Positions 34,417 through 44,036 are shown, counted from the stretch's first letter. The stretch: DNA of 64,000 bases from Nocardia amikacinitolerans NBRC 108937 (GCF_001612615.1 NZ_BDAU01000002.1:1-64000); one strand, 5' to 3'. A program made the numbers and translations. Notes: generated from the letters alone by a model not told the origin.

Positions 34417-35058
34417 GTGACGATGCCGCGCGGGGTTCGGATCGCCGCGTTCGCCTCGGTCGCGCTGCTCCTGCTGGCGCTCGGGGCCGCACTGCGACCG
34501 CTGGCGCTACCCGAAAGGCACACGGCCGCACCGATACTCGACACCATCGAGATCGGCTTCGCACAGGACATGACCGCGCACCACCAGCAAGCGCTGCTCA
34601 TGACCCAGCGCCTCGATCCGGCGTCGGCGCCGACCGTCCGCCGCGTCGCCGAGCAACTCGCCGACACCCAGCAAGTCGAGATCGGCACCATGCTCGGCTG
34701 GCTGCGTCTCGCCGACGCGTCGCCGCTGTCGCCGCGACCGATGGCGTGGATGACCGATGTCGCTGCGTCGCACCGGCATTCAACGCATGAACCGGATGCG
34801 CCGATGCCCGGCATGGCCACAACGGCCGAACTCGACGCGCTCGCCGCGGCGCGCGGGCGCGACGCGGAAGTCCTGTTCCTGCGACTCATGATTCGCCACC
34901 ACCAAGGCGGCATCGCGATGGCGCAGGCGGCGGACCGGCAGCTGACCGACGGGCCGGTCAAGGAGGCGGCCCGCGCGATGATCCAGTCCCAAGGCCAAGA
35001 GGTGGGGGTGATGAGCCTGTTGCTGACCCAGCTCGGCGGCGAGCTGCTCCCCCGGTGA
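34417..35058 (+). CDS. DUF305 family exported protein
   Basis: GTG 34417 is preceded by GGAGGT at 6 bases. Alternatives are GTG 34375 (GTGA overlap with the previous stop) and ATG 34423. The 213-residue product has an N-terminal membrane anchor (IAAFASVALLLLALGAAL) and a duplicated ferritin-like helical domain. The two DUF305 signature blocks FAQDMTAHHQQALLMTQ and FLRLMIRHHQGGIAMAQ supply histidines and methionines suited to copper binding. It is probably cell-surface and metal-related. This is inferred from family distribution rather than shown. Confidence 0.85.
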   Translation: MTMPRGVRIAAFASVALLLLALGAALRPLALPERHTAAPILDTIEIGFAQDMTAHHQQALLMTQRLDPASAPTVRRVAEQLADTQQVEIGTMLGWLRLADASPLSPRPMAWMTDVAASHRHSTHEPDAPMPGMATTAELDALAAARGRDAEVLFLRLMIRHHQGGIAMAQAADRQLTDGPVKEAARAMIQSQGQEVGVMSLLLTQLGGELLPR

Positions 35059-35146
35059 CTCCCGGCCGCTGTCGGCACTGCCGGAACCCCTCGGTATCGT
35101 CGGTGCCGATGGACGGCCGCGGCCGGGAGAGGGTTGGTGCGGGTAG

Positions 35147-35872
35147 ATGATTCAGGTGGACGAGATCACCATTCCCGAACACATCCACGGATATCCGGAC
35201 GTCGCCTTCGGCGGTTTCGTCGCCGGTGTGCTCGCGACCCGCTGCCCGGCGCCGACCGCGCGCGTCGACTTCCGCGCCAAGGTGCCGGTCGGCACACCGC
35301 TGGCGCTGACTTCCACCGCCGTGAACCGCACCGCGCTCACCGACGCCGAGGGCAAAGTTCTCGCCGAGATCGGCAGCGCGACTTTGTCCCTCGATATTCC
35401 GCCCGCGCCGAGCTGGTCCGAGGCCGAGGCTCTCACGACGAGCGTCCTCGCGTCGGGCGAACGTCCCGTCACCCACTGTTACGGCTGTGGCTCGGCGTGC
35501 GAGCCGGGCCGTGGGCTGCGCCTGTTCCCCGGGGTGCTGCCCGGCCGTGATCTCGCCGCCGCCGCATGGGTGCCGGACCCGGCGCTCGGCGCGGCGGACG
35601 GCGCCGTCGCCATCGAAAACGTGTGGTCGGCGCTCGACTGCCCAGGCGGCCACGCCGCATTCCTGCTCTCCGGCATGCGCCGAGGCGCGGTCACCGCCGC
35701 CCTCACCGCGACCCTGCTGCGGCCGATCCGGGCGGGCGAGCCGCACATCGCGCACGCCTGGCCGATCGCACAGGACGGTCGCAAGTACACCGTTGGCGTC
35801 GCCCTGTCGACCGCGGCGGGCGAGCTGTGCGCGGTCTCCGAGGCGCTCTGGATCGAGCCGCGCGAGCTGTAG
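35147..35872 (+). CDS. Hotdog-fold thioesterase-like protein
   Basis: This 241-residue protein looks like a double-hotdog thioesterase-family member. The N-terminal half includes YPDVAFGGFVAGVLA and VDFRAKVPVGTPL. A central CYGCGSACEPGRGLRL stretch could bind metal. The second half has WSALDCPGGHAAFL and TATLLRPIRAGEPHIAHAWP. Family members hydrolyse acyl-CoA thioesters, and the substrate is unknown. It lies 88 bp after the DUF305 gene and likely has its own promoter. Confidence 0.7.
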   Translation: MIQVDEITIPEHIHGYPDVAFGGFVAGVLATRCPAPTARVDFRAKVPVGTPLALTSTAVNRTALTDAEGKVLAEIGSATLSLDIPPAPSWSEAEALTTSVLASGERPVTHCYGCGSACEPGRGLRLFPGVLPGRDLAAAAWVPDPALGAADGAVAIENVWSALDCPGGHAAFLLSGMRRGAVTAALTATLLRPIRAGEPHIAHAWPIAQDGRKYTVGVALSTAAGELCAVSEALWIEPREL

Positions 35873-35921
35873 GCGATCGAGCCGCGCGCCCACCGGGCTG
35901 GACGGCGCCGGAAAAGGAAGA

Positions 35922-35945
35922 ACCCCCGGCCGTCAGGCCAGGGGT
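35922..35945 (-). terminator. Intrinsic terminator of the 33-aa gene
   Basis: On the minus strand acccctggcc/ggccgggggt forms a 10-bp stem with one mismatch and a 4-base loop, followed by ttcttcctttt. This is an unusually classical intrinsic terminator for a high-GC genome. It lies 24 bp after the stop of the small gene at 35969-36070 and may also stop transcripts from the hotdog gene. Confidence 0.7.
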
Positions 35946-35968
35946 CCGCGTGCTCGATCAGCGCGAAA

Positions 35969-36070
35969 TCACAGCGGAGGAAAACCCGCCGAACCCGTGG
36001 CCAGCCAATTCCAGAAGGCCGCCGCACGGTTGGTGATCAGGGCGACAATGTCGAGAACGGTGCTTCCCAT
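35969..36070 (-). CDS. 33-aa hydrophobic peptide gene
   Basis: GGTAAGGAAAGT precedes an ATG at 36070 and gives a 33-residue peptide beginning MGSTVLDIVALITNRAAAFW and ending NWLATGSAGFPPL. The first 25 residues are an amphipathic/hydrophobic helix with two tryptophans. A clear intrinsic terminator follows, so the unit has start signal, frame and terminator of its own. It could be a small membrane protein, a toxin-like peptide or a secreted peptide. No homologue is recognised. Confidence 0.5.
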   Translation of the reverse strand: MGSTVLDIVALITNRAAAFWNWLATGSAGFPPL

Positions 36071-36693
36071 ACTTTCCTTACCTCTCACATAAGTAAACAC
36101 TTGCTGCCTGGATCTTTCGAGCCAGGTCAGAAGCAGTTTTCACGCTCCACGCTGAGCGCCGAGCACTGCCAGTGTGCCAACAGTGCGCCAACGCACGGGA
36201 AGCCGCCCCCTCCCCTGTCGCGTCGGCGCTCGACGCGACCGGTGTCGATTCCCGACTCACGCCTCGGATCGATGGCGACCTCTGCCACCGAGATCGCTCG
36301 ACCCGCGACGAGCCGACGGCAGCCGACTGCAGTACTCAGCGCTTACGCGGAATCCGGGCACAACGACGCTCCCGAGACCGTGCCCGACAACCGTGCGGTG
36401 CTAGGCCTGTCCTTACATCGAGAAGGACGGTCCTACTACCCATCACCCTTCTCGTACCGACGCGGCCTTACCCGTAAGCCGCCACGACATCCGTCAGCAC
36501 TCGCCCGCGCCTCGGTCCGTGATTCCCCTTGTTACGCGCATACTCACGCACCGCACCAGCTGCGGGGTCCAGAGTCCCAGCCGGTCTTCGATAGCCTCCA
36601 ACGCCGTCTAGTTGCCGACACGGCGGGTGCCCGCCGACTTGGCCTCGGTGGCATCGCAGTCAGCACATCGACCAGCATCGTGCCGGTGGCCGA
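36071..36693. other. Gene-free stretch
   Basis: This is 620 bp with no frame that looks coding on either strand. Immediately after the small gene's start, agtaaacacttgc and the dyad cctgg..ccagg (near 36100-36125) are promoter-like. The rest looks like decayed sequence with no recognisable remnant. Confidence 0.4.
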
Positions 36694-37911
36694 TCACCGG
36701 GGGGTGTGAGACCAGGTACTGAACCCGCGGACCAGCTCGGTGTAGAACTGTTCACCGGGCACCGCGCCTGGGTTCTTACCGACGTTGTAGAAGGCGACAT
36801 TGCTGAATGTCGCGGTGTTGGAGGAATTCAAGTTCTTGTAGAACGCCATCTTGCCGCGACCGAAACCGACAAAGATCCAGAAGACACCGAGTGTTGCGGA
36901 GTTCTGCAGCAGCGTTCGAACCGCTGATTTGTCGTCCGGCTCGTCGCCGACTTGGACTACGACCAATGCGGGGTCGACTGCGCCGGACTCCTGGTAGTGA
37001 TTGATCACGCAACGCATCGCTTCGTCCACCTGCGACCAGCCCCAGTCAACCTGGGTGTGCAATTGCCCTATCCTGCAGCGATAGTTCTCCAGACTGAGAT
37101 CCTCGACAAATGGCTCCCTCCGGCCTGAGAAAACCACAGGCACCGTACCGTCGTCATCGAGGTTCACCGAGAGAGCGAGAATCCGCTCGGCAAATGCCTG
37201 AACGGTGAAGGACTCGTACAGATCCCGCATATCGTAGCTATGGTCGAGAACCAAATAGACTGCAGCGCGGCGCGTTCCGATGCCAGCACCTACCAGGGCC
37301 CTGCTTGCTTCGGTCGCGACCGGCAAGAGAGCAGGCGCCAAGTCGCCGACCTTGGCGAGGTCAGTCGGCGCACCCAGGCCTGTTGTCGAAACCGAACCGA
37401 CCTGCCCCGCGGGCTCATCGGTCTCGACGTCGACTCCATAATCGATGGCAAGGCCCCCAAGACCGGAGGCGTAGCCTTGTCCCACCCCACGCAACTTCCA
37501 AGAATCGTTACGACGGTAGGCTTCGCTGATCACGATGACCGTCTCCCGATTGGCGAAGTCGGGGGCGGTGAATTCGATTGACTGCCCGGCGTTCTGAGTG
37601 ACCACCAGCTGGGGCGCGCGACTGAAGACCGTGCCCGGGCTCAAAGGGTCGATACTGGCGACCACAACGATCCTGGCGATGTCACTTGGAACCCGCCTGA
37701 AGTCGACCGAAACCGTGGTCCCTGCAATCTCGACACCGTCACGCGTCGGGTTGTTGTAGAAGACGAGATCGCTGTCGCTGCGCACCTTCCCGCTGGAGTC
37801 AAGTAGCAAAGCCGATACATCGATGGGAGTGCCATCCGACTTGACGGAGAAGGTCACATGTTGTCCCGTGAGTGCAGTGTTCTCGCCCTTGCGCAACGCG
37901 ATGCTGGACAT
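36694..37911 (-). CDS. TerD-domain / von Willebrand A-domain protein
   Basis: This 405-residue cytoplasmic protein has a TerD calcium-binding domain at residues about 1-185 (LRKGENTALTG, ALLLDSSGKVRSDSDLVFYN, IVVVASIDP). A C-terminal vWA-like domain follows, of the kind found in TerF/TerY-like proteins (AAVYLVLDHSYDMRDLYES, ALVVVQVGDEPDDKSAV, FWIFVGFGRGK). The DxS of the MIDAS is DHSYD, close to canonical. The family is linked to tellurite/stress responses and to uncharacterised membrane-associated complexes. No other ter gene is in the window. The start ATG follows GAGGAA. Confidence 0.88.
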   Translation of the reverse strand: MSSIALRKGENTALTGQHVTFSVKSDGTPIDVSALLLDSSGKVRSDSDLVFYNNPTRDGVEIAGTTVSVDFRRVPSDIARIVVVASIDPLSPGTVFSRAPQLVVTQNAGQSIEFTAPDFANRETVIVISEAYRRNDSWKLRGVGQGYASGLGGLAIDYGVDVETDEPAGQVGSVSTTGLGAPTDLAKVGDLAPALLPVATEASRALVGAGIGTRRAAVYLVLDHSYDMRDLYESFTVQAFAERILALSVNLDDDGTVPVVFSGRREPFVEDLSLENYRCRIGQLHTQVDWGWSQVDEAMRCVINHYQESGAVDPALVVVQVGDEPDDKSAVRTLLQNSATLGVFWIFVGFGRGKMAFYKNLNSSNTATFSNVAFYNVGKNPGAVPGEQFYTELVRGFSTWSHTPR

Positions 37912-38229
37912 CTACTTCCTCGGTCGTTGGGGGTGAGACTCGACTCTATCCGCTGAGCTGCCCAAGCCTGTCCGGTTTCCTAGCGATGCGCTAGGACCTC
38001 AGCGCTGTTCAACGCGGAGCTGCGGTATTACTGACGACGCAGTGTTCGCGACAGGACGGGTACTCGCACCGTAGCCATGAGGCCGCCGCCATCATGCCGA
38101 ACAGCGACGGGCCGTCAGCGAGCACCAGCCACCCTCAACGGTCATTGTTGATCTGGTTCCCACGATCGGGTTGTTGCCCGGTGCCGTGCTCGGTCGGACT
38201 GTCGACCGAGGCTGAGCCGGGCAACTTTT

Positions 38230-38513
38230 CGATCCCTGAGTGCGCTCCTTGGCAACCGTCGCGACGAGTTGCCGCAACCACCGCGGCGTCGTTTCGAGAA
38301 GTTCTGCGATCGCGTTGTCGTCGGGTTCGTGCTGGCGGATCAGCACGATCGCCGCAGCCTGATCTGCGCGATTTCGCCGATCCGTTCCGCAGCACTGGCT
38401 TGCACACGTTCGATTTGCTCCCGCAACTGCGCGGTTTCACGGTCGCGGCTGGCTTCCACTGCCGTGATCGCCTACACCGTGTCCCGATATTCCTTCGCAG
38501 CCACTGCGATCAC
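38230..38513 (-). pseudogene. Decayed helical protein gene
   Basis: Reading leftward from GTG 38513, the sequence VIAVAAKEYRDTV meets a TAG, then continues AITAVEASRDRETAQLREQI to ERIGEIAQI. A one-base frameshift then leads into AAIVLIRQHEPDDNAIAELL and VATVAKERTQG. A coherent coiled-coil-plus-HTH-like protein appears only if one stop and one shift are repaired. It resembles small Nocardia proteins of unknown role. The remaining parts of 37912-38786 show no gene. Confidence 0.55.
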
Positions 38514-38786
38514 CTATTCCCGCTCGCGAGAGCGTTGTCGTTTGTCGCAAGTCGCTGCCTCAGTCGACTGACCTGATCGTTGGCTCACTGATTCCAGCGA
38601 CACGTTCACCACAACATCACGCGCCAGCGCCATCTTCGGCTCGACGACCGGCGATCCGCCGATGGTCGTCTCCCACGAAGACGACCAGATGTGCTCGGCC
38701 ACAACCGATGCCGCGACGAGAGGCCAGCACATACGATCCGCAGAGCACATTGGGCTTCACAGGTCGCCCAGCGGGGAGGATATGGG

Positions 38787-39976
38787 ATGGATCAGGAGCA
38801 GTCCGGCGTCGATGGCCACAGCGGGCATGCCGCACCTGCGCAAGGCGGTGGCCCGCTGTCACCGCGCCGAACGCGCCGTCGAATCCTGATCGCGGCGGGA
38901 CTTGGCGGGATCGGTGTGGGTGCGCTGACCTCGGTCGGCGCGTTCACGATACCCGGTCTGGTGCGCGAGGATCCGGTGTCGGGGGTGGCTGGTCCCGCGA
39001 AAAGGGTTCGTGGAAGGTGATCTGGACGGCCTCCGCCTTTGCGCGCAGCGATAGGTACTGGAGCCCGCTGGCAGTCGCGGGTGGGCGTGTGTTCGTCACC
39101 GGATCCGATGACCGGCTTCGCGCGCTGGACGCCGCGAGCGGTGCGCAGGTGTGGAGCGCGCCGCTCGAAGAACTCGGCCCGACGCTGAGACCACTGGGGC
39201 CCTTGGTCGTCGGCGACAACGTCATCGGTCTCGGCCGCCATCTCACCGCCTTCGACAGCACAACCGGGACACCGCGCTGGCACACCGACGACATCTCGGG
39301 GCTCGCGGGCCTGGCTGTCACCGCCGAACCGGCGACCGTTTACACCGCACGAGGGCTGTCGGATCATCTCGCTGCCCTCGATGCCGCCACCGGCTCCGTG
39401 CGGTGGACGGTCCCGTTGCGCGCCGAGGCTTTCGCCGCCGGCGCCGGGGTCGTGGCGGCGATCGAAGCACGCGCGCTAGTAGTGGTCGATGCGGTGACCG
39501 GGACCCCGCGATGGCGCGCCGAGACCAAGGCAGTCCCGCTGAACGTGCACGTCTGCGGCGATCTCGTCATCGCGCTCGGCTACAGCGACGCCGAGGCGTT
39601 CGATCTCGCCACCGGCGCCCGGCTCTGGGCACGCGACGACATCCAAGGCGACTTCGCGACAGCAACGGGGGACTCGGTCTTCCTCGGCGGCAACTCCAAA
39701 CGCAGCGGCGTCGTCGGCTCCCCCACCGCCGTGCACGCCCTCGATCGACGCACCGGGCGCACCCGATGGAAGTGCTCGGCTACGCCAGCGCCCCCGGTGG
39801 TCGCGGACGGGCAGGTGTACGTGGTATCGGCAAGAATGCTGCAAGCGCTCGACGCCGCCACCGGCGCACTCCGCGGGCAATGCGAGATCGGCTCCGTCGA
39901 GAGCACAGTGACGATCGTCGACCGCACCGCCTACGTTTACGGCGGTGACGGTCAGGTCTACGCCGTCGCTGTGTAA
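38787..39976 (+). pseudogene. Membrane-anchored PQQ-type beta-propeller protein, frameshifted
   Basis: ATG 38787 (after GGGGAGGA) opens MDQEQSGVDGHSGHAAPAQG with a basic stretch and one membrane helix (RRRILIAAGLGGIGVGALTS), then FTIPGLVREDP. At about 38990-39018, near runs of G and A, the frame must shift to continue with WKVIWTASAFARSDRYWSPL and the propeller repeats (LRALDAASGAQVWS, LAALDAATGSVRWT, LVVVDAVTGTPRWR, LQALDAATGALRG). The propeller is otherwise intact, so either a recent mutation or a sequencing error in the homopolymers is possible. It is probably an extracytoplasmic binding or scaffold protein. Confidence 0.7.
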
Positions 39977-40055
39977 GACCACCGCTGAGGGTGGCCACGG
40001 CTTGGTACGGTTCGCCGCAACTTGCAGACCAGCGCGCAGGCTATCGGCACTGCGC

Positions 40056-40142
40056 TGCGGCTCGGTCGAGAACTATCTCGCCGACGGCCGGGGACTCGGC
40101 GCGGACACGATAACCGAACTTCGAGCGAAGCTGGTGCGCTGA
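40056..40142 (+). pseudogene. Tyrosine-phosphatase (PtpB-like) C-terminal remnant
   Basis: Codons reading CGSVENYLADGRGLGADTIT and then ELRAKLVR, followed by a stop, match the conserved last helices of actinobacterial PtpB-type tyrosine/serine phosphatases (YGSVxxYLxxGLGL...LRxxL). No catalytic loop precedes it, so only the tail of a lost gene survives. From 40143 to 40679 no other gene is visible. Confidence 0.5.
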
Positions 40143-40679
40143 CCCATCGACCGAGCAGGTGGCGCGGGCCCCGTGCCACCGGCCGGTCGACCGCAACTTG
40201 CCGGTGCGCGAATCTTCTCGATTCATCGCGGCGGTCACTTCTACAAAGCCGCCGAGGCCGCCACCCACGCTGCGCCAGCCGCCGCCTCGCCGAGGATCGT
40301 CTCCTAGGATCGGCGGACCACGCGATCCGCAGTCCAGGCAAGCGGGGGGCGACCGGTGCGGTGCCTGCATGGGTTCCCCGGCTGAGCCGCATCGCAGCCG
40401 GTCAACGGCGAATCACGCGATTACCCGTTCCCCGCCACCGAGGGCCTCGAGTCCGGCAGAATTTCTCCGAGCGTGTCGTCGATCGTCTGCGCGGTCGGCC
40501 GTGTTGGGATGTGCGGGTGAGTTCCAGCCGTCCGCGGCAGTCGCTGACGTTCGCGCTGGTCGATACCGGTTTGCTCGACGACCGGACAAGCCTCCCCAGA
40601 TGACCCTGCGGATCCAGGCCACCGACCTGGGTGCCGGGCCGACACCACACTCTGAGCATTGTCGAGAAAGGGGATATTC

Positions 40680-41342
40680 GTGAAGCTCGAGACCACCGTC
40701 TCCGCTGCACTCTGCGCGCTCGGCCTTGCCATCCTCCCCGCTGTCGAGGCCCACGCCGACGATCGCGTCATCGTCGGCCCTGGAACCTCCATCGGGCTCT
40801 GCACCATCGCCTCCGTCGGCAACGACCGCCACGGCAACCTGGTCGCGCTGACCGCCGGGCACTGCATGCGCGTTCCGAACCAGCGCGTGAGCGTCGGCGG
40901 CCGAGACGTCGGGTACTTCGCGGCGTGGTCGAGCAAGTGGCCTTCGGCGCCCTTCCTGGAGGACGCCCAGCTCGACTACGCGGTGATCCAGCTGGACCCC
41001 AAGATCGTCAAGCCCACCAACCTCACCCCGGCGGGCAGGCGCGTCGACCGCATCACGACTCAGCTCGATCCCAAACAGCTGCTGTGCAAGTACGGCCAGG
41101 TCACCGAGCACACCTGCGGCAACATGCTCGAACGCGACGGCAACGCGGTGCGGTCCTGGCAGCTGGTCTTTCCTGGCGATTCCGGTGGTCCGGCCTACGC
41201 GGGCTCGGCGCTGGTGGGCATCGCCTCCTCGATCAACCTGATGCGTATCTGGGCGCCCATCCAGTTCACCGGAATCAGCGGCGTGCTGGCGGACCTCGCG
41301 GCCCAGGGTGGCGTCGGCGCCGGCTTCACCCCGATCCGTTAG
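40680..41342 (+). CDS. Secreted S1-family serine protease
   Basis: GTG 40680, preceded by GAAAGGGG, gives a 220-residue chymotrypsin-fold protein with a signal peptide (KLETTVSAALCALGLAILPA, cleavage after AHA). The catalytic triad is complete: His61 in LTAGHC, Asp99 in LDYAVIQ and Ser168 in FPGDSGGPAY. The short size without pro-domain resembles the secreted, possibly self-sufficient actinobacterial S1 peptidases. It would act outside the cell. The substrate is unknown. Confidence 0.87.
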   Translation: MKLETTVSAALCALGLAILPAVEAHADDRVIVGPGTSIGLCTIASVGNDRHGNLVALTAGHCMRVPNQRVSVGGRDVGYFAAWSSKWPSAPFLEDAQLDYAVIQLDPKIVKPTNLTPAGRRVDRITTQLDPKQLLCKYGQVTEHTCGNMLERDGNAVRSWQLVFPGDSGGPAYAGSALVGIASSINLMRIWAPIQFTGISGVLADLAAQGGVGAGFTPIR

Positions 41343-41369
41343 GAAACGGCGCGGGATCGAGACACCGGC

Positions 41370-42911
41370 TCACCGATGCTCGTCCGGCTGGTCGGGCAGG
41401 CGGCGAGTTTCGAGCGGCCGGGTCGCCGGGCCATGGATGACAGTGCCGTCGATGCCGAAGCGTGAGCCGTGGCACGGGCACTCCCAGGCCCGTTCGGCGT
41501 CGTTGAACGCGACGAGGCAACCGAGATGCGTGCAGGTCGCCGAGACCGCGTGCGGCGTTCCGGCGTCGTCACGAAACACCGCGCACCGCTGCCCGGCCAC
41601 CCGTACGACCGCACCGGTCCCGGGTGCGATGTCCGCTACCGAGTCGACGTGTGAGCTGCGAAGCCGGTCGCCGATGAAGTGTTTCGCGACCTTGGACTGA
41701 GCTTTCAGCAAGGGACCGGCTTCGGCCATCAGGTGCAACCGCCGCGGGTCGTACAGATCGGTCCACGGCGGCGGATCGCCGGTGACCAAGCCGGTCAGCA
41801 GCCGGGAGGCGAGCACGCCGTTGCTCATTCCCCACCCGTTGAATCCGGTGGCCACGTAGACACTCTCCGCGCCGGCGTGCATCACCCCGATGTAGGGCAT
41901 CTTGTCGGGTGTCGAATTGTCTTGCGCTGCCCAGCGATAGCGGATCTGGGCGGCAGGGAACCGGTCGGCGGCCCAGTCCATCAGCGTCTCGAAGCGTCCG
42001 GTCACCTCCCCTGCCCCGGGGGTGAACATCTCGCCGGTGACGATCAGCAACCGCCGACCATCCGTGAAGGGGGCGGTGCGCACCGAGCGCGTGTTGTCTT
42101 CGGGCGTGATGTAGGTGCCGTGCGGATCCTGCTCGGCCGGGATCGACGCGGCGACGACGAGATGGCGCTGCGGGACCAGCCGCGCGAACAGCAACGCCCG
42201 GTCGAACACCGGATAGTGCGTCGCCACCACGACCGAATCCGCGCGAACGCGGGCACCGGACTCGGTGGTCAGCGTGTGGGGTCGGACCTCGTCAAGATCG
42301 ACGATGCGAGTGCGTTCATAGATCACGCCGGTGCGCGCGGTGATCGCCTCGGCCAGCCCCAACAGGTAGCGGCGCGGATGGAACTGCGCCTGATCCTCCA
42401 CCCGAACCGCCGCCGCGACCGGGAACGGCAGCTCGGTCTCGGTCACCACCGACGCTCGCAGTCCGGCCTCCGCGGCGGCCGCGGCCTCGGCGCGGACCCG
42501 GTCTACCAGGTCCTCGCTGTGGACATACGTGTAAGCCGGGCACCGCTCGTATTGGCAATCGATACCCAACGTTGCGGCGGTCCGTTCGACGTGATCGACG
42601 GCGTCCTGCTGCGATGCGGCATACAACCGCGCCGCCTCCGCGCCGAACGACGAGGCGAACTCGCTGTAGACCAACGTGTGCAGGGCCGTCAGCTTCGCGG
42701 TGGTGTAGCCGGTGACCCCGGCCGCGATGCGGTCGGCCTCGAGCACCGCCACCGAACGGCCGGTCAGCACCAACTCCCACGCCGTGCACAACCCGGCGAT
42801 CCCGCCGCCGACGACGGCCACATCCACGGTCGTATCCGCGGCCAGAGGCGGGTACGCGGTCGCGTCGGTGGAATCCATCCAGAACGATTCGTCGATCACC
42901 CCAGGGATCAC
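41370..42911 (-). CDS. FAD-dependent oxidoreductase with C-terminal Rieske domain
   Basis: This 513-residue fusion has an N-terminal DAO-type FAD domain ([19 protein letters not shown] dinucleotide fold near residue 30, and [20 protein letters not shown] in the C-terminal part). It is joined to a Rieske [2Fe-2S] domain with ligands Cys460 and His462 (CTHLGC) and Cys478 and His481 (CPCHGS). Proteins of this architecture are widespread but poorly characterised. Electron transfer from an amine- or alcohol-oxidising flavin to the cluster is inferred. GTG 42911 was chosen, and GTG 42899 and ATG 42878 are possible. Confidence 0.88.
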   Translation of the reverse strand: MIPGVIDESFWMDSTDATAYPPLAADTTVDVAVVGGGIAGLCTAWELVLTGRSVAVLEADRIAAGVTGYTTAKLTALHTLVYSEFASSFGAEAARLYAASQQDAVDHVERTAATLGIDCQYERCPAYTYVHSEDLVDRVRAEAAAAAEAGLRASVVTETELPFPVAAAVRVEDQAQFHPRRYLLGLAEAITARTGVIYERTRIVDLDEVRPHTLTTESGARVRADSVVVATHYPVFDRALLFARLVPQRHLVVAASIPAEQDPHGTYITPEDNTRSVRTAPFTDGRRLLIVTGEMFTPGAGEVTGRFETLMDWAADRFPAAQIRYRWAAQDNSTPDKMPYIGVMHAGAESVYVATGFNGWGMSNGVLASRLLTGLVTGDPPPWTDLYDPRRLHLMAEAGPLLKAQSKVAKHFIGDRLRSSHVDSVADIAPGTGAVVRVAGQRCAVFRDDAGTPHAVSATCTHLGCLVAFNDAERAWECPCHGSRFGIDGTVIHGPATRPLETRRLPDQPDEHR

Positions 42912-42986
42912 ACCGCCCGCATACCCTCGGCAACCCCACCCAATCCCACCCGCCGCTGACAGGCTCGTGGTTGGAGCGACGAAGTC

Positions 42987-43811
42987 TCAGGACGGCCCGA
43001 TCATCGCTCCGGGGAAGACGGCGTCACGAAAACCGCCGCCGACTTTCCCGCCTCCGCCTCCCGCGGTCCAGCTCGGCTCCCCCGTCTGCCAACCGTCGTG
43101 TCGGTACCACTCCAGGTCGTCGTTTCCGTCGATGCGGTAGATCTGGCCGCTGCCGTCGTAGGAGCCGAACACCCTGCGGTACGCATCCCAGCCGCTGCCG
43201 ACCCGTCGACCGCCCGCACTCGCGGTCCAGGTGGGCGATCCGTCGATCCAGCCGTCGTGGCGGTACCAGTCCATCTCACCGTCGGCCGTGATCCCGTAGA
43301 TGATGCCGCGGCCGACCGAGAACACTTTCGGATACACGCCCCACCCGGCGCCGACGTGCCGACCGCCCGCACCCCCGGTCCACCACGGCGACCCGTCGGT
43401 CCACCCGTCGTGGCGATGCCAACGCAGATCACCCTCGGGCGTGATCCCGTAGATGACGAAACCGTTGGGCTGCCCCGCCACCACCCGGGTACCACCAGCG
43501 AACAACTGGGCATACGCATTCCAGCCGCTCCCTACGAGACGGCCGCCATCCCCCGCCGTCCAGGTCGCGGTACCGTCCTCGAACCCCTCGTGGCTATACC
43601 AGTACATATCCCCCGCCGGCGTGACCGCGTAGATAATCCCCCGCGCTCCGCCGCAGAAAGCGGAGCTGTAGGCATCCCAGCCGGAACCGACGGTCACCCC
43701 TCCACCGAGCCCCGTCCAGGCGTTCGTGCCGTCCGATACTCCGTCGTGACGAGCCCACTGCAAGCGTCCGTCGGGCTTGACCCAGTAGAAGATTTGACCG
43801 AGATCACTCAT
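42987..43811 (-). CDS. Five-bladed tachylectin-like propeller protein
   Basis: This 274-residue protein consists entirely of five imperfect repeats of about 50-60 residues. Each holds a xxGxLxWxRHDGxxDG-type strand pair and WT...GGxxVGxGWxxY, for example LQWARHDGVSDG, LRWHRHDGWTDG, MDWYRHDGWIDG and LEWYRHDGWQTG. This matches the tachylectin-2 type five-bladed propeller, a sugar-binding lectin. There is no signal peptide, so the site of action is unclear. The start ATG (43811) lies 165 bp from a 23-bp dyad shared with the divergent reductase. Confidence 0.82.
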   Translation of the reverse strand: MSDLGQIFYWVKPDGRLQWARHDGVSDGTNAWTGLGGGVTVGSGWDAYSSAFCGGARGIIYAVTPAGDMYWYSHEGFEDGTATWTAGDGGRLVGSGWNAYAQLFAGGTRVVAGQPNGFVIYGITPEGDLRWHRHDGWTDGSPWWTGGAGGRHVGAGWGVYPKVFSVGRGIIYGITADGEMDWYRHDGWIDGSPTWTASAGGRRVGSGWDAYRRVFGSYDGSGQIYRIDGNDDLEWYRHDGWQTGEPSWTAGGGGGKVGGGFRDAVFPGAMIGPS

Positions 43812-43976
43812 CGGTCCTCCATTCGGTTACCGATTGGGGAACGCGGAGCTGCCAGTCAGCCGAAGTATTCCACGTGGGCCGAGGTGCCACGGTAATTCGA
43901 CGGCATCCGTCGGCAACCGTGATTTCGCGGCGCCGACCGCTGGGGCAGTGATATCGATAACCAATATGTTGACGCC

Positions 43977-43999
43977 GCTTACACTAAGGTAGTGTAAGC
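43977..43999. promoter_or_regulatory. Perfect dyad upstream of the quinone oxidoreductase gene
   Basis: gcttacacta and tagtgtaagc are perfect reverse complements around agg. They are followed by a run giving TGTAAGCGCTGC (43993-44004), which recurs inverted at 45673-45684 before the neighbouring TetR gene. The site is 38 bp upstream of the reductase ATG, as expected for a TetR repressor operator. Confidence 0.75.
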
Positions 44000-44036
44000 G
44001 CTGCACACATTACGCCCGTCGAAAGGGAAAACTGGG

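Noticed and set aside
36101..36709. Plus-strand frame of about 200 codons before the TerD-vWA gene
   Set aside because: Low-complexity translation without domain features; codon pattern does not look coding and it overlaps the tail of the real minus-strand gene.
40022..40603. Plus-strand frame of 193 codons in the 40-kb gap
   Set aside because: Arg/Ser-rich shadow with no homology; only the short PtpB-like tail in another frame is recognisable.
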